DNA of 50,190 bases from Candidatus Hodarchaeota archaeon (GCA_016839785.1 JAEOTQ010000135.1:1-50190), one strand, 5' to 3'; counted from the first letter of the stretch, positions 7,388 to 16,372 are shown. Notes: generated by a model not told the origin, from the sequence alone. Numbers and translations: made by a program.

Positions 7388-8506
7388 TCAGACAAGCCTC
7401 TCAGAAGAGATTGTAAATCGTTTTAACCTTTCAGGTATGATTTCAACACCAATACCATCACCCTCTGGGATTTTAATATATCCCTCTGGGCTCAATTTAA
7501 TAGAGGGTTCTACAATATCCTCTTTGAAGTATCGTGAGGTTTCTGAGGTATCTCCTGGCAAAGTAAACCCTGGAAGAGTTTGTAAGTGGATATTGAATGC
7601 ACGTCCGATTCCTGTTTCCAGCATACCCCCTGACCAGACCGCGATTTTCTTCTTCAAACAATATTCCTGCATTGCTTTTGCTTTCAATATCCCTCCTACA
7701 CGCCCTTGTTTAATATTAACAATCTCGCAACTTCCCAAATTTATAGCTAACTCCACATCTGTTAAGTTTTTTATCGATTCATCAAGACAGATCGGAGTTG
7801 ATAGTTCTTTTTGCAGTTTAGAATGACAATATAAGTCATTATAAGCTAACGGTTGCTCGATCATCATTAGATCATAATCATCAAGCTGTCTTAAGAGTTC
7901 AAGATCCTCAATCGAATAATCGGCATTTGCATCCACCATCAACTTAATATCTGGGAAAGCTTTGCGAATCAACCTAAGAGGGGTTATTTCTTCTCCTTTT
8001 TTGATTTTAATTTTGATTCTATGGTAATTTTTCTTCTTTGCATCATTGATAGATTGAATCAAATCATTAGGATCTTTTTTAATTCCAACACTAATTCCAG
8101 ACATGATTTCCTTGTTTTTTCCTCCAACAACCTGATAGAGAGGAAGCGCACATTTCTTCGCCAAAAGATCTAAAAGGGCGTTTTCAACCGTAGCTTTTGC
8201 CATGTTGTGGCCTCTTACCATTTCAAATTCATTCATGACTTCATTTATAGAAAATTCTTGTTTTTTCTTAAGAATGGGTAAGAGGTAATTTTTAATGATA
8301 TAAACAGCTGTTTCATTGGTTTCATAGCTATAAAATGGATCAGGGGAACTCACACATTCACCCCATCCAGAGCAATCACCAGATTTTAACTTCAAGAGAA
8401 GAGCTGCTTTATGAGTTTCTACCTCAAGACTTGTCTCAAAAGGTTCAATTAAAGGTAAATTCACGATGAAAATTTTCGCTTCATCAATTTGTTTAATGAT
8501 GTCCAA
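7388..8506 (-). CDS. Enolase-superfamily N-acylamino acid racemase / o-succinylbenzoate synthase
   Basis: A 372-residue MenC/NAAAR enolase-superfamily enzyme. Catalytic residues are visible: Lys165/Lys167 in RIKIKIKK, metal ligands Asp192 (VDANAD), Glu217 (MIEQPL) and Asp242 (LDES), and Lys266 in IKQGRVGG. Members make o-succinylbenzoate or racemise N-succinyl/N-acyl amino acids, often both. No menaquinone genes are nearby. The partners here, a COG3375-type acetyltransferase and an acyl-amino-acid amidohydrolase, favour the racemase role. TTG at 8506 sits 6 nt after GGAGG, which lies inside the last codons of the upstream GNAT gene (1-nt gap), so translation is coupled. Confidence 0.85.
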   Translation of the reverse strand: MDIIKQIDEAKIFIVNLPLIEPFETSLEVETHKAALLLKLKSGDCSGWGECVSSPDPFYSYETNETAVYIIKNYLLPILKKKQEFSINEVMNEFEMVRGHNMAKATVENALLDLLAKKCALPLYQVVGGKNKEIMSGISVGIKKDPNDLIQSINDAKKKNYHRIKIKIKKGEEITPLRLIRKAFPDIKLMVDANADYSIEDLELLRQLDDYDLMMIEQPLAYNDLYCHSKLQKELSTPICLDESIKNLTDVELAINLGSCEIVNIKQGRVGGILKAKAMQEYCLKKKIAVWSGGMLETGIGRAFNIHLQTLPGFTLPGDTSETSRYFKEDIVEPSIKLSPEGYIKIPEGDGIGVEIIPERLKRFTISSERLV

Positions 8507-8507
8507 G

Positions 8508-9278
8508 TTATGCCTCCTTTTTCATTAATTTATAGAAGATTCTAGATTTATTTTCCGAAAAAACAATTCCAGTAACAGTATAATTGCTTTTGAAAGCCTC
8601 TTCAAACTTTGCGCGCGTTTCACTTCTCCAACGTTTAGCTATCGCAATATTATCCTTTTTTATTGTCCGAATATCTCGTGGAATTTCGATGTAACCCACA
8701 TTTTCTCTGGATTCAACGAAATGATTATCAGGAACTCGCTCTGTTATTGGAGGATTTTTGATACTCATTTTTTTAGATACGTTTTCGGAATCTAGCTTCC
8801 ACGTGGCTACTAATCGGTCAGTAGATAACCCTCTGTGCAAATTACTTTTCCCTTCTCCATATATATCTCGTTCATACTCCGAACTCACTATTCCAAGACG
8901 ATGAACATTGAAATACGCATTTTGGGCTTCTAATGGATCAAAATTCCAACGAATAATTTTATATCCCATTTCTATCACTTCTTCTCTCTGGGCTTTTTTC
9001 AAGAGAAATCCAAACCCACGTCCTTGGTACTCTGGTAATACTGCTGTCATATAAGAAAAGAGAAATAATTCCCCCATCCACTTTCCAAGAACACCATAAC
9101 TGAAGCCAACACACTTCTTATCCACAAACAAACCTTGAACAAGGCCTCCGTACTTTTGAATTCTTCCCATTAGAAAAGGAGGATCAATTTCCAAATTATT
9201 CATCCCCCACGCTTTACTCTGTATATCAAGAGTTAGATTGTACTCTTCTACACTTTCTAATCTTCGTATTTCAATCAT
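8508..9278 (-). CDS. COG3375-type GNAT acyltransferase
   Basis: A 256-residue GNAT acyltransferase. The acyl-CoA binding motif is LPEYQGRGFGFLLKKAQRE (about 81-99), preceded by FLFSYMTAV and followed by IIRWNFDPLEAQNAYFN, a phrase typical of COG3375. Genes of this family usually sit next to N-succinylamino acid racemases. In the described bacterial pathway a GNAT enzyme succinylates D-amino acids before racemisation. It lies between the amidohydrolase gene (33-nt gap) and the racemase gene (1-nt gap), all on the minus strand. The ATG at 9278-9276 is clear. The exact acyl donor is inferred. Confidence 0.85.
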   Translation of the reverse strand: MIEIRRLESVEEYNLTLDIQSKAWGMNNLEIDPPFLMGRIQKYGGLVQGLFVDKKCVGFSYGVLGKWMGELFLFSYMTAVLPEYQGRGFGFLLKKAQREEVIEMGYKIIRWNFDPLEAQNAYFNVHRLGIVSSEYERDIYGEGKSNLHRGLSTDRLVATWKLDSENVSKKMSIKNPPITERVPDNHFVESRENVGYIEIPRDIRTIKKDNIAIAKRWRSETRAKFEEAFKSNYTVTGIVFSENKSRIFYKLMKKEA

Positions 9279-9311
9279 TTTCGATCAATTATGGTTAAAT
9301 TTCCTTTCTAT

Positions 9312-10931
9312 TCACTGTTTCGTCCAACCTGGGCCACGAACCACTCGTCCTGGTGTAGCTCCAGTGTGTTCACCATCCTTCAATACTTGGACTCCATTAA
9401 CAAACACGTGAATCATCCCAGTTGAAAATTGGTGAGGTTTTTCATATGTTGCATGATCCTGAATAGTATTTGGATCAAAAATTGCAATATCTGCAAAATA
9501 TCCTTCTTTGAGTTCTCCTCTTTTAGAAATTTTCAGGTTGGTAGCAGGGAGCTTTGTAAGTCTGTAGATCGCATCTTCAAGAGTAATCAGACCTTCATCA
9601 CGACAATAATGTCCCAAAAGTCGTGAAAAATTACCGTATGCTCTAGGATGACAATTAGATTTTATGAAAACTCCTTCAGGAGCATAACTGCCTTCATCAG
9701 ATCCAAAAGACATGTAAGAGAGCTGAACTTTCTTCCTAACATTTTCTTCTGACATTAGAAAAAAAACAGTTCCTATTCTACTGTCATCCTCGATGATTAA
9801 GTCCATTGCAGTATCTATCGAAGAGGTGTTTCTTTCGTTAGCGATTTGTGCTAAACTTTTGCCTGTTAAAGGCTTTAACGATTCAGATTTGAACGAAACA
9901 AGAAGCATATTTTCAGGTTCAGTCTCTTGATGAACATTCTCCCAGGTTGTATCAGAGGTTGATATGATTTCCTGTTTTATTTTTTCTCTAGTTTTTGGAT
10001 TCTTCAATCGTTTAATGAGAGCCTCATGACCTCCCTCATGAGCCCAAGGAGGAATCAATGTATTCAATCCTGTTGCCCCTGCAGTGTATGTATACATGTT
10101 TGTAGTTACATGAAGGCCTTCCTTTCTTACCTGGTCAATTTTTTCGGTTACAAGGTCAAGTTTATGCCAATTACTTTTACCACTCGCCTTCAAATGATAT
10201 ACTTCGGCCCTAATTTCTGCTTCTTTTGCGATAGTCAGAAATTCATCGAATGCTTCCAAAAAATTTTCCCCCTCACTCCTTAAATGACTGATATACATAC
10301 CATTATATCTTGAAGCCACTTTACACAGCTCTATCAGTTCATTTGTGTCTGCAAAGATTCCTGGGGGATAGATCAACGCCGATGCAACACCAAATGCTCC
10401 TTCTTGCATCGCTTGACCAACTAAAGACTTCATTTGTTCCATTTCTGCAGAATTAGGATTCCTATCATCATGACCTAATACATGAATTCTCACTGTTATT
10501 GCACCGACGAAAGACCCCACATTTGTTGACACTCCCTTCTTTTTTAGAAATTCTAAGAATTCTGACAATCTGGTCCATTCGATGGGATACTTGATATCTC
10601 CCTGATGTGAAATCATCTCTTCTTTCAGTTTTTTATTGAGTGGCCCCCAACTCCAACCTTCTCCCATAACTTCCAGAGTCACCCCCTGCTTAATATCGCT
10701 CTGAGATTTGCCATCCTCTATTAATGTATCAGCAGCCCAGCTTAGCATATTGATGAACCCCGGAGTAATCGCAAGGTTTGTGGCGTCAATTTCTAAATCT
10801 GCTGAATCGTGTTCCAGATTGCCTATTGCAACAATTTGGTCTTTATTAATGGCAAGACTTCCAATATACGAAACATCGCCACTTCCATCATATATTGTAC
10901 CGTTTCGAATTATTACATCATAGTTCTCCAA
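9312..10931 (-). CDS. N-acyl-D-amino-acid deacylase-like amidohydrolase, metal site altered
   Basis: A 539-residue amidohydrolase of the D-aminoacylase (Amidohydro_3) family: N-terminal VIIRNGTIYDGSG, core barrel, and C-terminal FADIAIFDP plus G-x-TPGRVVRGPG. In active D-aminoacylases the first motif reads H-x-H and the second holds a Cys ligand; here they are NMLSW (61-65) and GEGWSWGP, so those three ligands are gone. SHLRSEG, VYHLKASG and GSDEGS keep the other two His and the Asp. I recall a sizeable subfamily with this FINMLSW motif, so it is not random decay; its reaction is unknown to me. The start is TTG at 10931. It is first in the operon with GNAT and racemase. Confidence 0.8.
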   Translation of the reverse strand: MENYDVIIRNGTIYDGSGDVSYIGSLAINKDQIVAIGNLEHDSADLEIDATNLAITPGFINMLSWAADTLIEDGKSQSDIKQGVTLEVMGEGWSWGPLNKKLKEEMISHQGDIKYPIEWTRLSEFLEFLKKKGVSTNVGSFVGAITVRIHVLGHDDRNPNSAEMEQMKSLVGQAMQEGAFGVASALIYPPGIFADTNELIELCKVASRYNGMYISHLRSEGENFLEAFDEFLTIAKEAEIRAEVYHLKASGKSNWHKLDLVTEKIDQVRKEGLHVTTNMYTYTAGATGLNTLIPPWAHEGGHEALIKRLKNPKTREKIKQEIISTSDTTWENVHQETEPENMLLVSFKSESLKPLTGKSLAQIANERNTSSIDTAMDLIIEDDSRIGTVFFLMSEENVRKKVQLSYMSFGSDEGSYAPEGVFIKSNCHPRAYGNFSRLLGHYCRDEGLITLEDAIYRLTKLPATNLKISKRGELKEGYFADIAIFDPNTIQDHATYEKPHQFSTGMIHVFVNGVQVLKDGEHTGATPGRVVRGPGWTKQ

Positions 10932-11110
10932 CGAAAGACACCATCACGAATATCTCAATGGGAATTTTGAGACCTTTTAATTTTGTTCACTTATTTTGAT
11001 ATCGTTTGTAGTTTCTCTTCGGTATCGTAACACAAAACAGATACTGTACCGTCATAAAAGTAACGTAAATTTATCTTTAAAGCCGAATATTTAAGAATAA
11101 ATAATGTTAA

Positions 11111-11725
11111 TTAGAAATTATGGGCGGTAGATCCGCATTTAGGACAGTAACGTTCATTAAATTCAATAATTGCCCCGCAAGTAGTGCAAAATAACTCTGT
11201 ACTTCCATAAGTCGGTTTTAATGGTGATAGTGGAATAGCGAGTGACTGTTGAAATGCCTCGCGCTCCTTTTGAATATGTCTTGATATTTTTGGTCTTGAG
11301 AAGCGTACAGTAAAAAGAAAAATCCCCAGAAATGCGATTGGTACAATAAGAAACATTGGTACAAATATCCAAAATATTATCGAAAAACTACGTGAATCTC
11401 CAATAAATATGAATAAAAATCCCAATATAAAAGCAAAGAATCCAATGAAGATAGAAATAAAGATTACTGGAAAAATAAGAGTCGTACGATTACTTTGTGT
11501 ACGTAAACTTTCTTCTGCATCATAATAGCATAACGGACAAAGTATTGTTTTACTAGAATATGAATGTGATCTTTGGAGACGATTATCCAAGAAATTTGGA
11601 TTTGTTCGGGATCTATTACCTCTAAAAATCTTCTTACACTCTAAACAGATGTAAGCGGAACAATTTTCGCATTTATCAACTGCGATTCGACTAGAATGGT
11701 AATTACAGGAGAATTCAGTAGACAT
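11111..11725 (-). CDS. Membrane protein with N-terminal B-box-like zinc finger and C-terminal zinc ribbon
   Basis: A 204-residue protein. The N-terminus has spaced metal ligands resembling a B-box finger: Cys7, His10, Cys19, Cys22, Cys27, Cys30, then Cys63-x2-Cys66. Two or three membrane helices follow (about 83-107 and 115-141), and the C-terminus ends in a zinc ribbon, CTTCG then CPKCG. Such finger-membrane-ribbon proteins are frequent in Asgard and Thermoplasmata-like archaea and probably bind proteins at the membrane; the partner is unknown. It is monocistronic, with 179 nt on the amidohydrolase side that show nothing further. Confidence 0.75.
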   Translation of the reverse strand: MSTEFSCNYHSSRIAVDKCENCSAYICLECKKIFRGNRSRTNPNFLDNRLQRSHSYSSKTILCPLCYYDAEESLRTQSNRTTLIFPVIFISIFIGFFAFILGFLFIFIGDSRSFSIIFWIFVPMFLIVPIAFLGIFLFTVRFSRPKISRHIQKEREAFQQSLAIPLSPLKPTYGSTELFCTTCGAIIEFNERYCPKCGSTAHNF

Positions 11726-11846
11726 TTCACGTCAGTCGTCTATTCTTGTTCCATCTCAAAAAAGGTTTCTTTATCAGTACTATTATAATTAGAATCTTGT
11801 AGACAAGAAGTACCCCTCTATTCAATTTACTTGGGATAGTGAATTT

Positions 11847-12407
11847 ATGATATGGGAAAAAGTTCTTGCTGATGATAAAGAGATTGTGGCAATTAGAAGA
11901 TTAGAAGAACAGATACAGAAAGAGATCCCCGTTGTGACTTCTCAAATAAAATGGAACGATTTTGGGATTTATCTTCGAAGTAAGTCAATTATTGGATTAG
12001 GTCTTTTTTCCCAACAACTCAATTTGATTCCATCTGAATTATGGAATCTCGGAAACTTAGAAGTTCTAAACATTGTGAATTGTGGATTGAAGGAACTTAC
12101 GGAAATGATTGGATCTTTAACTTTACTAAAAGAACTATATATTGGAGGAAATCAGTTAAAAATAATACCCAAATCAATTCAAGCATTAAATAACCTTAGT
12201 GTACTTTATATATTGGAGGATGGTCTTTTATCAATCCCTGAAGAAATTGGTAACCTCAGGAATTTAAAAGAGCTGTCAATCACAACCAAATTTATCAAAA
12301 ATCTTCCCCAATCAATAATTAAATTGACTACGAGTGGATGTCGTGTTTATATGAACAACCGAGAGATCACCACATCCGATTCTGAAGAAAAAAGGAAACT
12401 TCCTTGA
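11847..12407 (+). CDS. Leucine-rich repeat protein
   Basis: A 186-residue protein. After an N-terminal segment of about 45 residues come around five leucine-rich repeats with the plant/bacterial spacing: LNLIPSELWNLGNLEVLNI, LKELTEMIGSLTLLKELYI, LKIIPKSIQALNNLSVLYI, LLSIPEEIGNLRNLKELSI and IKNLPQSIIKL. No signal peptide or membrane helix is seen, so it is cytosolic. LRR domains bind proteins; in archaea they may have been acquired from bacteria or eukaryotes. ATG at 11847 is the start. It stands alone, 121 nt from the divergent zinc-finger gene. Confidence 0.8.
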   Translation: MIWEKVLADDKEIVAIRRLEEQIQKEIPVVTSQIKWNDFGIYLRSKSIIGLGLFSQQLNLIPSELWNLGNLEVLNIVNCGLKELTEMIGSLTLLKELYIGGNQLKIIPKSIQALNNLSVLYILEDGLLSIPEEIGNLRNLKELSITTKFIKNLPQSIIKLTTSGCRVYMNNREITTSDSEEKRKLP

Positions 12408-12551
12408 ATGAAGATGTTAATCAGAAATTTCTTCTTCCCTCCTTGTTATTATTTTCAGTAAATTCTCTCTGAGATATTTTTTACCCCTATCATAAGATTT
12501 TTAGCAGGTATCATCTCTGCAAATTGTCACAATTATTTCGAGGAGGAATTA

Positions 12552-12869
12552 ATGGTTAAATGTAAAATAACTGTTCTTAAAAAGAGTATATATCAAGAAT
12601 TGGCTGATGAATATTGCAAATCAAAAACTGGAATATGTACGAGATTTGAAGAAGGAGATGTTTTTATCGCAGACAATAGTACTATAATGCCTGAAGGGTT
12701 CTGTGGTTATGCTTGGTACGACTTACATAGGCTTATATTAGCCCTCATGACAGGGGGAAATTTTGGTTCATACTCTTGGAATTGGATGAAAGATGATGAC
12801 ACAATGATTGCTTGCTGTACAGATGGAATTCGTCCTGTGGTCTTCAAGCTCGAGCGTATTGATCCATAG
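12552..12869 (+). CDS. TIGR04076 family protein, second copy
   Basis: A 105-residue paralogue of the protein at 2638-2952. Shared landmarks are CKITVLKK at the start, C-x-RFEEGD in the centre, MPEGFCGYAWYDLHR, MTGGNFG and the end CCTDGIRPVVFKLERID. Function is unknown for the family. A strong ribosome site (GAGGAGG at 12540-12546) stands 5 nt before ATG. A GNAT gene follows after about 58 nt and an APH-like kinase gene after that, all on the plus strand and possibly co-transcribed. Confidence 0.8.
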   Translation: MVKCKITVLKKSIYQELADEYCKSKTGICTRFEEGDVFIADNSTIMPEGFCGYAWYDLHRLILALMTGGNFGSYSWNWMKDDDTMIACCTDGIRPVVFKLERIDP

Positions 12870-12927
12870 AAAAAACTAAAACGGTATTTTTTAAAAATTC
12901 TTTTGAACCGATCGAAGGTATGTGTTA

Positions 12928-13473
12928 ATGATAATTGCTCAAAAGAACAATGTGGTTCTCCGTCACGCAAAGAAAATAGATTTTTCTCAAATTGATGAGA
13001 TTACTGTAATTTGTTATTCTGCTATATACCAGAGCTTTGTAGAAATGGTGGGGAAGGATGTATTTCAAGGAATATACTATAATTCAGAGTTACCTTGGCC
13101 TAAAAGCAAAAAGATACAAAACAATAACTTATTTGCTGAACATCCAGACTGGATATGGGTGTTAGAGGAACAGGAACACCTCTTTGGATATGTCTCCTTC
13201 AAGTTAAAACCAGAAAAGAATTATGGAATCTTCGATAATAATGGTGTTCTTCCAACCCACGCAGGTCAAGGTTGGGGAAAATTTATGTACAGACATGTAC
13301 TAAAATTTTTCAGATCAACGGGTCTTAGGTTTGCACTTGTAGAAACGGGTTTGGATGCTGCTCATATTCCAGCTCGTCGAGCATACGAAGCAGTAGGCTT
13401 TGATCATCAAGATCTTATTACGATGTATTATCAAGACCTTAGCAAAAAGAACCCAGGTTCAGAATTGCATTAA
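12928..13473 (+). CDS. GNAT family N-acetyltransferase
   Basis: A 181-residue GNAT enzyme. The acetyl-CoA loop is LPTHAGQGWGKFMYRHVLKF (about 110-129; variant of Q-x2-G-x-G/A), followed by LRFALVETGLDAAHIPARRAYEAVGF, the usual last strand-helix-strand. ATG at 12928 is preferred to the in-frame GTG at 12922 because AAGG lies about 9 nt upstream. The substrate is unknown. An APH-like kinase starts 38 nt downstream, and the pair recalls small-molecule modification pairs, though nothing here shows drug resistance. Confidence 0.8.
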   Translation: MIIAQKNNVVLRHAKKIDFSQIDEITVICYSAIYQSFVEMVGKDVFQGIYYNSELPWPKSKKIQNNNLFAEHPDWIWVLEEQEHLFGYVSFKLKPEKNYGIFDNNGVLPTHAGQGWGKFMYRHVLKFFRSTGLRFALVETGLDAAHIPARRAYEAVGFDHQDLITMYYQDLSKKNPGSELH

Positions 13474-13510
13474 GAGAAAGAAACCAACAATCTACGGGAT
13501 ACTGCATTTA

Positions 13511-14476
13511 ATGGAGTTTTCTTTAATCGATATCTCAAATTTAATTGTACCTTTCGATATAGGTAAATTCATTGAGGTAGTAAAAACTCTTGATAGTGGT
13601 TTTACTAGTGATAATTATCACGTTAAAACAACGAAAGGAGATTTTGTATTTCGCATTATCTACGACTCTGTGTCACATGTTGAATTTGCAATGGAGGTAT
13701 ATCTGTATTTAGCCAATAATGGAGTAAAAACTCCATTTCCTATCTCAACTAACAAAGGAAATCTCTGTATTTCCTACAAGAGTCATACAATAGCAGTTCA
13801 GTCGTTCATTCCTGGCTTGGATATAAGAGAGCCTGAAAGGGTTGATATGTTATTAGATTTTTATGGTCAAGAATTAGGGAAAATCCATTATCTATTAGTA
13901 CAGATGTTAATTGATAGAGGAGGATTACGTGAACTCAAAAAACAAGATACAATATCGTATGTAAAATCAATGAGCCAATACCTACCCGAGGATAAATATA
14001 TACATGACCAGTACCACTCATGGAAACAAGAAATTTCATTGTTTTCCGAAAATAGCCTAACAAAATCCGTTATTCATGGTGATGTAGGCCCTAAAGATTT
14101 CTTTTTTAAGAATAATGAATTCAAAGGAATTCTTGATTTTAATGATGCAAAGAAGGATTTTTTGTTATTTGACATTGCCCCAATGATGATGTATTGCAGT
14201 TTATACAAGCCTGAAAGGAAACGACAATATGTAAAGTTTATAACTGCATACTTAAAGGAATCTCCCATGCATTCTGAAGAATTGAAGTTTTTAAAATTAA
14301 TTCTTCGAACACGTTGGTTAGCACAAATCGTTCAACACCAATATAGGTATGAAAAAGGCATAACCCGGGGATCTGATACTGGGAAAGTAGAAGAAAATTT
14401 ACAAGGAGTATTGGATGGAATTAGTTTTTTAAAAATAACAAATGCTCTTCCAGAGAATCATTTTATTGTACTTTAA
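13511..14476 (+). CDS. Aminoglycoside-phosphotransferase-like (APH) kinase
   Basis: A protein-kinase-like phosphotransferase of about 321 residues from ATG 13511 (MEFSLIDI). An upstream ATG at 13400 would overlap the GNAT gene and adds an unrelated stretch. Seen are an N-lobe (GFTSDNYHVKTTKGDFVFRI), a hinge with VQSFIPG, the catalytic loop VIHGDVGPKDFFF and the metal loop GILDFNDAK. The canonical catalytic loop is HGD-x4-N; here the Asn is Asp, so either metal binding is changed or the Asp substitutes. Related enzymes phosphorylate choline, homoserine, methylthioribose or drugs. The substrate is unknown. Confidence 0.75.
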   Translation: MEFSLIDISNLIVPFDIGKFIEVVKTLDSGFTSDNYHVKTTKGDFVFRIIYDSVSHVEFAMEVYLYLANNGVKTPFPISTNKGNLCISYKSHTIAVQSFIPGLDIREPERVDMLLDFYGQELGKIHYLLVQMLIDRGGLRELKKQDTISYVKSMSQYLPEDKYIHDQYHSWKQEISLFSENSLTKSVIHGDVGPKDFFFKNNEFKGILDFNDAKKDFLLFDIAPMMMYCSLYKPERKRQYVKFITAYLKESPMHSEELKFLKLILRTRWLAQIVQHQYRYEKGITRGSDTGKVEENLQGVLDGISFLKITNALPENHFIVL

Positions 14477-14544
14477 GTTTTTTTTTTGAGAGGAATAATT
14501 TTATTCATTCTCCTCAAACCTCGTATTTTCAAAAAGAGGGGGAC

Positions 14545-15018
14545 TCAGAATGAGAAACTGATTCCCTTTATGTCTGACCCACCTTCAATCCTCAGCAAAA
14601 TAGTCCCTGAAGGTTCTTTATACAATTCTTGATACCGCTCCTTTAGAGGAGTTAAATTGAAAATAAATAGTTCTGTGAAAAATGCCGTACACATATCGTC
14701 GTTTGCATCATGACTAAAGAGAATCGGAGTTTGGACTGGATAGGACTCTAACCACTCATCAGAGGCAATTAATCTAAACACATGTTCTTTACATCCACCC
14801 CCATAGGAAGCATTTATGACTAGCTTCCTTCCCACGATTGACATATCATTAATTAACACACTGTCTTGAGGAGCAGAGAGGTATAATGAGTTATTTACAA
14901 TAATGTTGTCACTTTCAAGAAATAATACCGGATTCATTACGAATGCCCCCACAACAATTAACCCCAAGAGTCCAGCAGTCATAATAGACCCTAAGACAAT
15001 TTTAAGTGATAGTAACAT
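14545..15018 (-). CDS. Secreted or membrane-anchored small protein, conserved Gly-Cys motif
   Basis: A 157-residue protein with one hydrophobic N-terminal segment (about 5-28) that is a signal or anchor, then an extracytoplasmic domain of about 125 residues. The most distinctive part is LVINASYGGGCKEH-x-F (around 68-82), with a second Cys in NDDMCTAF and a third strand block FIFNLTPLKERY. The two Cys could form a disulfide. I recall similar SYGGGC-x-H domains in uncharacterised exported proteins; function is unknown. ATG at 15018-15016 is the natural start. It is monocistronic, convergent with the APH-like gene. Confidence 0.65.
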   Translation of the reverse strand: MLLSLKIVLGSIMTAGLLGLIVVGAFVMNPVLFLESDNIIVNNSLYLSAPQDSVLINDMSIVGRKLVINASYGGGCKEHVFRLIASDEWLESYPVQTPILFSHDANDDMCTAFFTELFIFNLTPLKERYQELYKEPSGTILLRIEGGSDIKGISFSF

Positions 15019-15163
15019 AAAATCGATTCCTAAACCTTTGTACTAAACCTTTCTCATGAAAGATTCAGTCAGATCAAACACTGTATTATTATGATAAATG
15101 CTTGCTTGTGTAGATTTATACACCTATAGTTGTTCTTGCAAACACATATACTTAATCGGACTT

Positions 15164-16297
15164 CTACTTCAGCTTTTTATAAATCAGTGATGCTTTATCT
15201 TTGTATTGTTGAACCGCGGGTTGATCAAAAGGATTAGAACCCTTTAATTGACATAAGCGAACCGTTACGGCATGGAGAAACCCTACGCATTGAGCTGTTT
15301 CAGAGATGGTGTTCTTTTCAAGTTCTATTTGGAAAACAGGACCAGGAAAAGTATCAGCTACAGCCCTAGAAGTTATATTCAGATGTTGCCCAGCTCTCCC
15401 TTTTATGCCAGGTACTAATTTCTTGAGGTTTTTCGGGAAATCCTCCTCTGAAAGATCATTACTATAGTCACTACATAGAAAACTGATAAGAAAAGAGTCA
15501 TTTACACCACCATACCACCGTTGTACATCAGAGTGTGCACTTCGGGGCATGATATGCAAAGAAGTATCCAAAGTATCAGTCGATTTCTTAGGTACTGATT
15601 CATTCAGTAATTGTGTAGTCAATATTCCTAAACCTTGCGTGAAATATCCAGAGGGAAGAATTTTAACTTTAGAAATACCCGATTGTTCCAGATTCCAAAT
15701 TTTTATTGCAATCTCTTCTGCAATTGAGCCTTTCTTGAAAAATGTTCCATAACTCTTTTTTAAATTCGACAAAAAATCTTCGGGATCAAGACCCATGGCA
15801 ATCATGGGGACAATCCCCAATTCATTTTGAACGGCAAATCTTCCAGAAATATCATGAGTTACAGAGACCATGGACCATCCGAACTGGTTGGCTACTTCTA
15901 ATAAGGACCCCCCATTTGTGACAACAAGCGAGTCGTAATCCATCAGATAGGGAATAAAACTTAGCACTTCATTTGTCATTCCTGAACGAGAACAGTAGAT
16001 GACACGGGTATTCTTAATATCATTTTTTAGAAATTCATTCAATACATATGGATCAGGAACTTCTAGATGTGATGTAGGTACCGTAGCGTGTGGTTTGAAT
16101 ACTAGTGGTTGGACCTGAGAGCCTCCAATTCCAACGATTCCCAGGTGTGAGTAATCTCCCAACACATTGGGTATACTTGATTTAAGCTGCTTTGCACGTG
16201 AGATAAACTCATTCATTTTTTTGACAAAATCAGGAACAAGAAAAGGTTTCATATCTGGGGGACGTTCAACATACTTCTCAGGGCTAGTTATTTTCAT
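15164..16297 (-). CDS. pgi: Glucose-6-phosphate isomerase (PGI superfamily, SIS fold)
   Basis: A 377-residue sugar isomerase with two SIS domains. Landmarks are VGIGGSQVQP (first phosphate-binding region), SRSGMTNEV, DISGRFAVQNELGIVPM (the PGI signature G-R-F-S-V-x5-G), HSDVQRWYGG and the C-terminal NPFDQPAVQQYK, which matches the second PGI signature. It interconverts glucose-6-phosphate and fructose-6-phosphate. It belongs to the PGI superfamily rather than the cupin PGI of many euryarchaea, and is shorter than the about 550-residue bacterial enzyme. ATG at 16297 has GGTGA upstream. It follows the rhodanese gene by 75 nt on the same strand. Confidence 0.85.
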   Translation of the reverse strand: MKITSPEKYVERPPDMKPFLVPDFVKKMNEFISRAKQLKSSIPNVLGDYSHLGIVGIGGSQVQPLVFKPHATVPTSHLEVPDPYVLNEFLKNDIKNTRVIYCSRSGMTNEVLSFIPYLMDYDSLVVTNGGSLLEVANQFGWSMVSVTHDISGRFAVQNELGIVPMIAMGLDPEDFLSNLKKSYGTFFKKGSIAEEIAIKIWNLEQSGISKVKILPSGYFTQGLGILTTQLLNESVPKKSTDTLDTSLHIMPRSAHSDVQRWYGGVNDSFLISFLCSDYSNDLSEEDFPKNLKKLVPGIKGRAGQHLNITSRAVADTFPGPVFQIELEKNTISETAQCVGFLHAVTVRLCQLKGSNPFDQPAVQQYKDKASLIYKKLK

Positions 16298-16372
16298 GAT
16301 GATTCACCATCATTCTATTAAGAAAATCAAAAAGCTCTGTAGGAAAGAAGATGTAAAAAGATATCCGTTTAG

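Noticed and set aside
13400..13510. Longer N-terminus for the APH-like kinase
   Set aside because: It overlaps the GNAT gene in another frame and adds non-family sequence; ATG 13511 fits the family.
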